Source: DATFKA01 sp042095835 (GTDB taxonomy: Bacteria; Bacteroidota; Bacteroidia; Chitinophagales; Saprospiraceae). From it: a stretch of 38,809 nucleotides of DNA. Under the pieces are notes generated by a model. The model was not told the DNA's origin and searched no databases. It saw nothing but the letters and a program-made list of their open reading frames with translations. Position 1 is the stretch's first letter; the number at the start of each line of letters is the position of its first letter. Where the stretch lies: NCBI GenBank assembly GCA_042095835.1, contig JBELML010000048.1, positions 1-38,809 of the forward strand. The letters are read 5' to 3'. Positions 15,842-23,498 of the stretch are shown here, piece by piece. Both the position numbers and the translations under genes were made by a program.

Positions 15842-17026
15842 ATGAATTTTGAGTTGATAAAGCAATATGTCTACGATACTGGAATCGCGCTTGTGATACT
15901 TGGGCTTATTCTGAGCATACTCTATCTTATAGATTTCCTAACCAAAAAGCTTAAGTATCGGGTACTAAAGCTGAAACTCAAAAACCTGAAATTATTTGGT
16001 CTGGAGATCATTAATATTGGGAAGCAAGAGTTGATTATAACCACAGTCATCAATTCATTCCAAATCGTTGTTTCCTTAATATTCCTCTACTTTTCGCTTG
16101 TCTTAATCCTAAGTGAAATCCCCGCCACAGAACGGATGGCGGTTGAACTGATGAACTTAATCTTTGAACCTGTAAAGACTCTTTTCAACAGCTTTCTTGG
16201 CTACCTACCGAAATTGTTTAATATCATCATCACGATTGTGATTGCCAGATATTTGATTAGCGCTGTTCAGTATGTGGCGAAAGGAGTAATTGCAGGTAAT
16301 TTTCGCTTCCCTGGTTTTCACCCACGTACAGCTCGTACGACTAGTGAAATCATGACATTTATTCTCTATACCATTACGATTATTCTTATTCTACCCAGTA
16401 TGCCCGGATATGAATCAGTGGCTTTTAAAGGAATCGCAACATTTATAGGTGTTCTCATTACCATCGGTGGTAGCTCTGTGATTTCTAATTATATGGCGGG
16501 AATAGTTTTGACATATATGCACGCTTTTGAGAAAGGAGACTGGATAGAGATTGATGGTATTTCAGGTCAAATTGTTGGTGTATCTGCCTTTGGGATTCGT
16601 TTGGATTCGTACAAAGAAGAAGTAATCAACATTCCCAACGCTAAAGTGCTAAATACTGCCATTCGAAACCACTCAATCAAGAACAAGGATCATTTAATCT
16701 TACATACCGAAATAAGTATTGGGTACGATGTTTCATGGGAAAAGGTCAGCGAATTACTAATAGAAGCCTCTAAAAGCACCTTACTGTTAGACGCTAATAA
16801 AGAGCCCTTTGTACTTCGCAAAAAGCTAGATGATTTTTATGTTGTCTATGAACTCAATGCTTTTCTAAATAATCCATTGAAAAAGCCAGAAGCACTTTCT
16901 TCTTTAAACTCCAACATTTTGGATGGGTTCAATGAGGCCAATATAGAAATCATGTCTCCACATTACCGAGCGGAACGGGACGGGACCGCAACGACCATCA
17001 CAAAAAAAAGAAGGATTAAAGAATGA
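15842..17026 (+). CDS. MscS-family mechanosensitive ion channel
   Basis: This is a small-conductance mechanosensitive channel that would release solutes on hypo-osmotic shock. The 394-residue protein has predicted membrane helices near residues 13-33, 66-90, 117-140 and 165-182, then the pore helix region GVLITIGGSSVISNYMAGIV. After it come the MscS beta-domain motifs GDWIEIDGISGQIVGVSAFG and INIPNAKVLNTAIRNHS, and an alpha/beta cytoplasmic end. The short Arg/Lys-rich tail (TITKKRRIKE) is not typical. The stop shares ATGA with the next gene, so the two are translationally coupled. Coupling to an outer-membrane-type protein is unusual and suggests a joint envelope role. Confidence 0.9.
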   Translation: MNFELIKQYVYDTGIALVILGLILSILYLIDFLTKKLKYRVLKLKLKNLKLFGLEIINIGKQELIITTVINSFQIVVSLIFLYFSLVLILSEIPATERMAVELMNLIFEPVKTLFNSFLGYLPKLFNIIITIVIARYLISAVQYVAKGVIAGNFRFPGFHPRTARTTSEIMTFILYTITIILILPSMPGYESVAFKGIATFIGVLITIGGSSVISNYMAGIVLTYMHAFEKGDWIEIDGISGQIVGVSAFGIRLDSYKEEVINIPNAKVLNTAIRNHSIKNKDHLILHTEISIGYDVSWEKVSELLIEASKSTLLLDANKEPFVLRKKLDDFYVVYELNAFLNNPLKKPEALSSLNSNILDGFNEANIEIMSPHYRAERDGTATTITKKRRIKE

Positions 17027-17637
17027 AAAAGATCAAGTTCTTAATGTGTTTTCTGCTTATCGGGTGTTTCTCCGTTGCACAAGGTCAAACCAACTCCACG
17101 GATAACATTTGGAGTAGAATCTTCCTCCCTTCTATTGATGTGGGGTACCAATTTCCAAACTCAGACTTAATCGAGGAATCTGTAAGAATAGGAACTTCCA
17201 TCGAGTACCGCATAAGAAACAACAATGATTTCTTTATCAGACTAAATTATGATACCTACGGGGCAAAATATCAACTCGACAACAATAACAACACAACAAA
17301 TAATATCCGGGGTACTGCTCAGTTTCAAGATATCATCTTTGGCCCGGGTTATAGACTTGGCGATAATACCTTACGTATTATGTTTTCTGCAATGGGTGGC
17401 ATCAAACTTTATGACGTCCCTGTAGCAACCCTTAATGGGCAACAAGTTATAGTTGAATCACTATCAAAGTCCATTTTCACCTCAATGCTGCTTTCAACAG
17501 CCGAATACTACATTGATGAAAAGTCTGCACTTACTTTTAGCATCTACCAAAACCAAGTTTGGAGAAAAGTAGACTTTTGGGAAGATGGTGGTTCAGCTAT
17601 TGGTTTTTCAATTGGTTTTATCACATCCTTGAAGTAA
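17023..17637 (+). CDS. Secreted outer-membrane beta-barrel-like protein coupled to MscS
   Basis: This 204-residue protein has a signal peptide MKKIKFLMCFLLIGCFSVAQ cleaved near AQGQ. The rest shows alternating amphipathic strands (IDVGYQFPNSDL, SIEYRIRNNNDFFIRLNYDT, FGPGYRLGDNTLRIMFSAMG) and ends in GFSIGFITSLK, as in small 8-strand outer-membrane barrels. No specific family was recognised. The cysteine in IGCFS is not followed by a classic lipobox pattern, so a lipoprotein is less likely. It overlaps the MscS stop by 4 bp and is therefore in the same operon. Confidence 0.6.
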   Translation: MKKIKFLMCFLLIGCFSVAQGQTNSTDNIWSRIFLPSIDVGYQFPNSDLIEESVRIGTSIEYRIRNNNDFFIRLNYDTYGAKYQLDNNNNTTNNIRGTAQFQDIIFGPGYRLGDNTLRIMFSAMGGIKLYDVPVATLNGQQVIVESLSKSIFTSMLLSTAEYYIDEKSALTFSIYQNQVWRKVDFWEDGGSAIGFSIGFITSLK

Positions 17638-17652
17638 GTAAGATAACAAACA

Positions 17653-17750
17653 CTAAGCTCCATCGGCTTACTTTAGGTATTTGCAAAGAGCGTTCGGAAA
17701 AGATACGTTTGAGGTATTTGAAATGCTAAGCCGACAGAACTTAGTTAGAC
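17653..17750. repeat. Symmetric double inverted repeat between convergent genes, attC-like
   Basis: The outer arms CTAAG (17653-17657) and CTTAG (17740-17744) and inner arms TCGGCTTA (17663-17670) and TAAGCCGA (17727-17734) are separated by 5-nt spacers on both sides. The right end continues as GTTAGAC (17744-17750), which fits the attC simple box GTTRRRY. The matching RYYYAAC box on the left is not clean (AGATAAC). The convergent - strand gene stops inside the right arm. It may also serve as a bidirectional terminator. Confidence 0.45.
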
Positions 17751-18324
17751 GTTGATCCAATTGCTGCTCTGGACCTATTAATTTCGCCTATTTGTTCATA
17801 ATCAACCATATAATAACTTTTATCTACGGTGAAGAATGAACGTATACTACCGTACTTTGGAGGTCCTTTCCTTTGTACTTGTAAATCCATAATCCGAGAG
17901 TAAAAATAAGGATCAATTAATTGGTTTTCTAAAGCAGTATTGAGTACTTCATTAAAATTATACTTTGGCTCTACACCTTTAGGATAAATACCTTGAGTGT
18001 CGTGCCAAATGATAATTTCATAAGGATAAGCAAAATCTAATCCTTTATTAGGGAGGCCTACCAACTCCTCTGAAGGAAACCCTTTTAATTTAATATTTTC
18101 GAGCAGTATCTTAATTATTATACTGTCTTCTCTATCTATTTGGTCTCCGAATCTGCGATAGGGATCTCTCTTTTTCCTACACAATTGGTCTCTTTTTCCA
18201 ATTCAACAAGAAGTTGACGGTATTCAGGATCAAAGCCTTCTAGAAAAATTTGATATAAGCTATCATAACCCAAAATAATTAAGCTAATTAATAGTGTATA
18301 AACACTACCCTTTCGTATACTCAT
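17741..18324 (-). pseudogene. DUF6624-like protein, frameshifted in an A run
   Basis: Two overlapping - strand frames form one protein. The first starts at 18324 (MSIRKGSVYTLLISLIILGY, a membrane anchor or signal) and runs to ELEKE. The second continues DQLCRKKRDPYRRFGDQIDR to IGSTSN. Adding one A to the A5 run at about 18194-18198 gives VELEKRDQLCRKKRDP without a break and a protein of about 194 residues. The order of motifs (DQ..R near the start, GFPSEELVGL, IIIWHDTQ, DRIMDLQ-like YSRIMDLQ.....PPKYGS and a final R..IG) resembles DUF6624 proteins, which have no known function. I therefore call it a frameshifted DUF6624-like gene, with the family assignment tentative. Confidence 0.5.
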
Positions 18325-18461
18325 AGGATAAGATTCCGCGATTTAATTATTGCCGCAGGGCACCTCCAAAATAATGTAATTCTTACTTAAAAAGGATTTT
18401 TTTCACAGCCATGGTGATACTTATCCAAATTAATGATCTTTATTCATAAAAGACATTTCCA

Positions 18462-18998
18462 ATGGATGCAGCTATTCACCAAAATCGCCGACAAGCATTA
18501 GAGCAAGTTTATGAGAAAGCCTTTCCCGTAGTGGCTCGACTCATCAAAAATATGGGTGGAGATTATGAAGACGCCAAAGATATCTTCCACGACGCTATGG
18601 TGCTTTTTTATGAAAAAAGCCTTTCTAAAGCCAATCCAACAGTTGAATTTCCAGTAGCCTATTTACGACAAACCGCCAGGCATCTATGGTTAAAACGACA
18701 AGAACTGGGCGAACGTAAAAAAGCTTATCAACCACAGGTAGACCTCGGCATTCATGAGCCACCTGCCATCAAGGAGCAAGTCCTCTCCTACCTACAACTA
18801 GCTGGGAAACGTTGCCTCGAATTATTAGAATCTTTCTACTACCACGAGTATTCTTTAAGGGAGATTGCCGAGCACTTTGGTTTTAGAAATGTGCGATCTG
18901 CAACGGTCCAGAAGTATAAATGCTTGGAAAAAATTCGAAATAAAATTCAAGAAAATCAAACTTCTTTCAATCAGAAAAAATCCAAATCTTATGCGTAA
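18462..18998 (+). CDS. ECF-type sigma-70 family RNA polymerase sigma factor
   Basis: This 178-residue protein has the two-domain layout of extracytoplasmic-function sigma factors. Region 2 is about residues 15-85 (GGDYEDAKDIFHDAMVLFYE, core binding and -10 recognition). Region 4 is about 105-160 (LELLESFYYHEYSLREIAEH then FGFRNVRSATVQKYKCLEKI, the helix-turn-helix for the -35 element). Domain 3 is absent, as expected. Its stop overlaps the start of the following small gene by 8 bp (ATGCGTAA), and a clpP-like gene follows. The small gene sits where an anti-sigma factor would be but lacks an obvious membrane anchor. The inducing stress is unknown. Confidence 0.9.
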   Translation: MDAAIHQNRRQALEQVYEKAFPVVARLIKNMGGDYEDAKDIFHDAMVLFYEKSLSKANPTVEFPVAYLRQTARHLWLKRQELGERKKAYQPQVDLGIHEPPAIKEQVLSYLQLAGKRCLELLESFYYHEYSLREIAEHFGFRNVRSATVQKYKCLEKIRNKIQENQTSFNQKKSKSYA

Positions 18999-19260
18999 GG
19001 CCCTATTAGTCATCAAAAAAATTGAAGGATATATTGATGAGAAAATTTCGAATGAGGAAAATATTTTTCTATCCAAAAAACTAGCAAAAGACCAGAACTT
19101 TCAAGAGCAGGTGCGGTTGCAATAATGGATTATGGAGTTTGTACGGCAACGAGGAAGGCGGCACATTCGTCAAGAATTGGATCGTATCCACGAACAACTT
19201 TGGAGGCTACCAGAGAAAGCAGCTACCCAAGAAACATTATCTAATATTTTTAAAAACTGA
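18991..19260 (+). pseudogene. Small sigma-factor partner gene with an in-frame TAA
   Basis: From ATG 18991, overlapping the sigma gene, the frame reads MRKALLVIKKIEGYIDEKIS and on to VRLQ. It meets TAA at 19123-19125, then stays open as WIMEFVRQRGRRHIRQELDR and on to NIFKN, ending at TGA 19258-19260. Both halves have the same highly charged helical composition and the frame does not shift, so a single base change (for example CAA to TAA, giving LQQWIMEF) explains the break. Restored length is 89 residues with no membrane segment. It was not matched to a named family. Position between an ECF sigma gene and clpP suggests a cytoplasmic sigma regulator, an inference from context only. Confidence 0.55.
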
Positions 19261-19262
19261 GT

Positions 19263-19943
19263 ATGCACACCATCACCAATGCCACCATTCCTATGGTCAT
19301 CGATGCTAGTGATCGCGGAGAGAGAGCTTTCGATATTTACAGCTTATTACTCAAGGAAAGGGTCATTTTTTTGGGTACCGGCGTTAATGACCAAGTAGCG
19401 AATCTACTCGTCGCCCAACTCCTCTATCTGGATAGTGTCAACGCTGATTTAGCCATCAATATGTACATCAATAGTCCGGGTGGGAGCGTTTATGCAGGAA
19501 TGGCTATCTACGATGCCATGCAGATGATCAAGGCACCAGTATCTACTGTGGCCGTTGGGGTCACTGCAAGTATGGGGACTGCCCTACTTTGTGCCGGAGC
19601 TACTGGAAAACGCTACGCCCTACCCCACTCGACCATACACCTACATCCCGCAGGCGGCGGCGCACAAGGTTATACCGAAGATGTACGAATTGCTTTCCAT
19701 GAGCAGGAGCGATTAGAAACCCAGCTTTTCCATTTAATTGGTAAGCACACAGGGCATCATTGGAGTGAAATCGCAGAAGATTTTAAACGAGATCGATTTA
19801 TGAACGCCGTCGAGGCCCAACAGTATGGTCTGATCGACGAAGTATTGGGCGACACCTCAGATATTGTCTTCCTAGAGCAAAGCAAGCGACCAGAATTATT
19901 GGCGCTATCCGGTCAGCAAAAATTAAGCGGGAAGTTGTCTTAA
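19263..19943 (+). CDS. clpP: ClpP-family serine protease subunit (divergent paralogue)
   Basis: This is the proteolytic subunit of a Clp-type ATP-dependent protease, 226 residues long. The triad is visible: Ser103 in GVTASMGT, His128 in HSTIHLHPAGGG, and Asp177 in FKRDRFMNAVEAQQYGLID. YINSPGGSVYAGMAIYDAMQ is the usual substrate-groove motif. The Ser context lacks the common GQAASMGA, and the His context is HPAGG rather than HQPLGG, so this is probably an extra ClpP type, not the housekeeping copy. No ClpX or ClpA gene is nearby. It starts 2 bp after the small gene, so it is in the sigma operon. A role in degrading a regulator of that sigma factor is possible but speculative. Confidence 0.9.
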   Translation: MHTITNATIPMVIDASDRGERAFDIYSLLLKERVIFLGTGVNDQVANLLVAQLLYLDSVNADLAINMYINSPGGSVYAGMAIYDAMQMIKAPVSTVAVGVTASMGTALLCAGATGKRYALPHSTIHLHPAGGGAQGYTEDVRIAFHEQERLETQLFHLIGKHTGHHWSEIAEDFKRDRFMNAVEAQQYGLIDEVLGDTSDIVFLEQSKRPELLALSGQQKLSGKLS

Positions 19944-20102
19944 GTCAAAAGACTCGAAACTGGGTCAAAAAGCTTATCTTAAAAGCACTCAAGCAAGCGC
20001 AAAAGCTGGGCCAAAATATACTTTTCTACTTATAGCTTGGTCGGTAGCAGGGCAGACGAATCATCGTTCAAAGGCCAGTCTGCGCAGACTGGCCTTTGAG
20101 TT
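19943..20102 (+). repeat. Repeat module B, copy 5, with hairpin collapsed to a 32-bp palindrome
   Basis: This copy begins at the last base of the ClpP stop codon and has several small deletions. At 20068-20099 the terminal hairpin is a perfect 32-bp palindrome with no loop, starting TCAAAGGCCAGTCTGC. The loop and the GCCCACTT/AAGTGGGC half of the arms seen in other copies have been removed symmetrically. No module A is attached. Confidence 0.75.
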
Positions 20103-20366
20103 GAATTCGGGAACTTCTGTTGAAATCTAATAATTTATTATATTCGCTGCTATAATTGCAACAATTAAGCAGTAAATCTCACTGTAACATTTCCGGATCG
20201 TTGAAAAGTTTAAAAACAGGAAGGTTTCTATAAATCCACATCACTTTTGAACCTTTCTAGGTTGACTCTTGGATGTCTTGACTGATTTAAAAGCCCTATA
20301 TTTAGCTAGAGTGAGTGAGAACTGCTGGCAATTAAGTGAATTTTGATTTCTTAAAGCAAGAAACGT
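20103..20366 (+). other. Leader region of the second SusC gene, no clear signal
   Basis: The 264 bp before the second SusC contain a weak -7-like TATATTTA at 20297-20304, with TTG 16 bp upstream, which is short for a Bacteroidota promoter. TTGACTCTTGGAT at 20262-20274 recurs exactly at 32630-32642 downstream of the same locus. No anti-sigma/sigma pair or hybrid two-component regulator is present. Confidence 0.3.
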
Positions 20367-23300
20367 ATGAAACTTTATTTTACATTTATTTTTTCATTTT
20401 TACTCACTACAAGCTCCTTTCTACAGGCACAAAACGTTAGTGGTACAATAACAGATGAACAAGGGCAAGCTCTAATCGGAGCTACGGTCCAATCAAAAGC
20501 TGATCCTAATAATGGAGTTAGTACAGATATAGATGGGTCCTTCAATATTCTGTTGGCTTCCACTAAGGACACCTTGATTATTTCTTATATAAGTTATAAA
20601 ACACAAATGATACCAGTTGCTGGTCAAAGTAAGATCGATGCAACCTTATTTGAAGACCTCCAGACCATAGACGAGGTAGTAGTAATCGGTTTTGGTACTC
20701 AAAAGAAACGTTTTACAACTGGTTCGATCTCAAGTGTAAATGGAGAAGACCTTGAAAATTCTACTCAAACTACCGTAGAAGGAACCCTCCAGGGACGTAT
20801 TGCAGGGGTTCAGGTTACCACCTCAGATGCGATGGCTGGTTCTCCGGTAAGCATACGCATACGTGGTACTTCTTCTTTGGTCGCAAGTAGTGAGCCCCTT
20901 TATGTAGTCGATGGTGTACCTGTGGTGACAGGCAATTTTTCATACAATAATGCTAGTAATTTCCGTCTAGCTACCGCCAACGAATCTAACGCCCTGGCTC
21001 AACTTAATCCGGCAGATATAGAATCTATTGAAATTCTCAAAGATGCCTCCGCAGCAGCTATTTATGGTTCTAGAGGCGCAAATGGGGTGGTTTTGATTAC
21101 AACCAAAAGTGGAAAACAAGGCAAAACCAAATATGATGTCGGTTTTCAAACTGGATTTTCTAAAGAGACCAATCGTATAGATTTACTCAACGGCTCTCAA
21201 TATCTGGACCTGGCAAAAGAAGCCTGGGCTAATAGTCATGAAGATGCACTGGCTGATGATGATCCGAGCAATGATCGCCGCTTTGATACCAGCAATGATT
21301 TTGCAAAGTTTTGGAGTACTATTTTACCTCCAGGCTTAAGCAGAGAAGTCGCTGAAAACACCAATACAGATTGGATAGATAAGGCCTTACAGGATGGACA
21401 TTTTCAGGAAGCCAATATTGCGGCCTCAGGAGGAAATGACAAAACCATCTTTTATATCGGTGGTACCTACCGAGATGAGCAAGGTATCTTTGTAGGGAAT
21501 AATTTCAAAAGATATAATGCCCGAATTAATATAGACCACAATCCAACGCCCTTCCTCTCTATCGGCGCAAGAACTGCTTATACAGTTACAGATAGAGATA
21601 TTATTCCTATTTCCTGGGCAGGAGGTTTGGGCGCAGCACAAAGTCAGGCGCTTCCTTTCTGGCCGGTGTACAATGAAGATGGTACTTTTTTTAATGCACA
21701 AACTGGAAACAATGTTGTTTCAGAATTAGAAAATACTGAAATGAATCAACGAGGAACTTCGATTTTGGGAAATGTTTATGCCCAGTTGAAGTTTCTTAAA
21801 AACTTTACCATACGATCTGAATTTGGCATCAATAACATTTATAAAAAAGAATTCTATTACCGTTCTGCCATCATTGAGCCACTCGCCATTTCTACCTCTG
21901 TTCTCTCGGAAAGTATCAACTGGAATACCAATAATATTCTTTCATATTCCAATCGCTTTGGAAAGCATTCTTTTGATGTTCTTGCTGGAATGAATGCGAC
22001 CAAAAACGATTTCTTTTCCAATATTATTGATGGAGAAGAATTCCCAAATCCTGCTTTAAAAAACCCCGAAAACGCGGCCAATCAAACTGCTTCAGTCGGA
22101 GTTTCTGCTTTTAGTTTTCTATCTTTTATGGGAAGATTAAACTATCAATTTAATGATCGTTATTTATTAGGGTTTAGCTTAAGAAGAGATGCGTCTTCTC
22201 GATTTGGAAGTGGCAATCGTTGGGGTACTTTTCCAGCCCTCTCCTTAGGATGGATTGTTTCAGAGGAGAATTTCCTAAAAAACTCCGATTTCTTAACCTT
22301 CTTGAAAATAAGAGCTAGTTATGGAGAGGTCGGTAATGCTGAAATTGGAAACTTTGAATATTTTGGTTCCTTCGCTACCAGCAATTATATCGACCGTCCA
22401 GGTATAATCGTAAATGAAGTTGATAATAGCATCTTAAGTTGGGAATCAACTAAACAATATAACCTAGGTATTGACTTCGGACTCAAAGAAGGAAGAATAG
22501 AGGGTGGATTGGAATTTTACCTCAAGCAAACAGATGACTTATTAACAGAAGTTGACGTATCTGCACTTTCAGGTGTAGAACGAATCACTAGCAATATTGG
22601 TTCTTTGGAAAATCGTGGTGTAGAGTTTTCAATGACCTCCCACAACACAGTAGGTAAATTTAGATGGAGTACTACTTTCAATTTGGCTTATAATAGAAAT
22701 GAAATTACGGATTTGGGAGGAAGAGACTTTATCCCGGGTCAGGCATTTGGACTAGGCGCAATAGGAATAGGTCAACCTGTTGGAGCTCGTTTTCTTGTAG
22801 AGTCTGCTGGAATCGCCGCTAGTGACCGTACTGCACAGGTTACTGATCCTGATACAGGCAATCCAATTGAGATCCAAATTAAAGGAGGTGATGAGCTTTT
22901 CATCAATCAATTTGGCGAAGTCACTAATATTTTTGATCCTAATGATCAGACCTTTATAGGTAACCCAAACCCAGTTTGGACAGGTGGTCTCAACAATACC
23001 TTTACCTGGAATGGCTTTGATGTAAATGTACTCTTCACCTTTGCGGCAGGACATGACCTAATGAATGATGAGCAGTATTTCCAATATCGTGGCTTTGGAT
23101 ATGGCTGGAATATGTGGGATGAAGGATTGACACGTTGGCAAAACCAGGGTGATGTCACCAATATGCAGCGATTGACTTGGGGGCCAGAGCGCTTCAATTA
23201 TAGTAGATTTATGTATGATGCAGACTTCGTTCGTCTTAGAGATGTGACTATTGGATATACCTTTCCGAATAGTTTATTGGAAAAATGGAAGATTAATAGT

Positions 23301-23465
23301 ATGCGTATTTATGCTCGTGGCACCAATTTGGCTACGATCACAGATTATCCTGGCTGGGACCCAGAATACAATCGAGATGGTGCGGGTAATGTGAATCAGG
23401 GTAAATCCTGGTTGCCTTCTCCTCAAGCCAGAACGATTTCTTTTGGGGTCAATTTGAGTTTCTAA
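20367..23465 (+). CDS. SusC/RagA-family TonB-linked outer membrane protein (glycan locus)
   Basis: This 1032-residue SusC-type transporter is the outer-membrane pore of the second uptake system. It has a signal peptide ending SSFLQAQ, a carboxypeptidase-regulatory-like domain (residues about 22-95; VSGTITDEQGQALIGATVQS), TonB-box-like DEVVVIGFGTQ, and the plug with ILKDASAAAIYGSRGANGVV. The barrel ends in TISFGVNLSF. It is clearly a different subfamily member from the one at 3379. SusD follows at 33 bp and the block runs on to a GH43 glycosidase, so the substrate is probably a xylose- or arabinose-containing oligosaccharide. No dedicated regulator is in the window. Confidence 0.95.
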   Translation: MKLYFTFIFSFLLTTSSFLQAQNVSGTITDEQGQALIGATVQSKADPNNGVSTDIDGSFNILLASTKDTLIISYISYKTQMIPVAGQSKIDATLFEDLQTIDEVVVIGFGTQKKRFTTGSISSVNGEDLENSTQTTVEGTLQGRIAGVQVTTSDAMAGSPVSIRIRGTSSLVASSEPLYVVDGVPVVTGNFSYNNASNFRLATANESNALAQLNPADIESIEILKDASAAAIYGSRGANGVVLITTKSGKQGKTKYDVGFQTGFSKETNRIDLLNGSQYLDLAKEAWANSHEDALADDDPSNDRRFDTSNDFAKFWSTILPPGLSREVAENTNTDWIDKALQDGHFQEANIAASGGNDKTIFYIGGTYRDEQGIFVGNNFKRYNARINIDHNPTPFLSIGARTAYTVTDRDIIPISWAGGLGAAQSQALPFWPVYNEDGTFFNAQTGNNVVSELENTEMNQRGTSILGNVYAQLKFLKNFTIRSEFGINNIYKKEFYYRSAIIEPLAISTSVLSESINWNTNNILSYSNRFGKHSFDVLAGMNATKNDFFSNIIDGEEFPNPALKNPENAANQTASVGVSAFSFLSFMGRLNYQFNDRYLLGFSLRRDASSRFGSGNRWGTFPALSLGWIVSEENFLKNSDFLTFLKIRASYGEVGNAEIGNFEYFGSFATSNYIDRPGIIVNEVDNSILSWESTKQYNLGIDFGLKEGRIEGGLEFYLKQTDDLLTEVDVSALSGVERITSNIGSLENRGVEFSMTSHNTVGKFRWSTTFNLAYNRNEITDLGGRDFIPGQAFGLGAIGIGQPVGARFLVESAGIAASDRTAQVTDPDTGNPIEIQIKGGDELFINQFGEVTNIFDPNDQTFIGNPNPVWTGGLNNTFTWNGFDVNVLFTFAAGHDLMNDEQYFQYRGFGYGWNMWDEGLTRWQNQGDVTNMQRLTWGPERFNYSRFMYDADFVRLRDVTIGYTFPNSLLEKWKINSMRIYARGTNLATITDYPGWDPEYNRDGAGNVNQGKSWLPSPQARTISFGVNLSF

Positions 23466-23498
23466 TTTCTATTTTTCCTAGTTGTAAAACACAAAAAA

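Noticed and set aside
2472..19125. TAA reassigned as a sense codon
   Set aside because: Many intact genes here end in TAA at the expected place (for example SusC, SusD, ClpP), so a general recoding is excluded.
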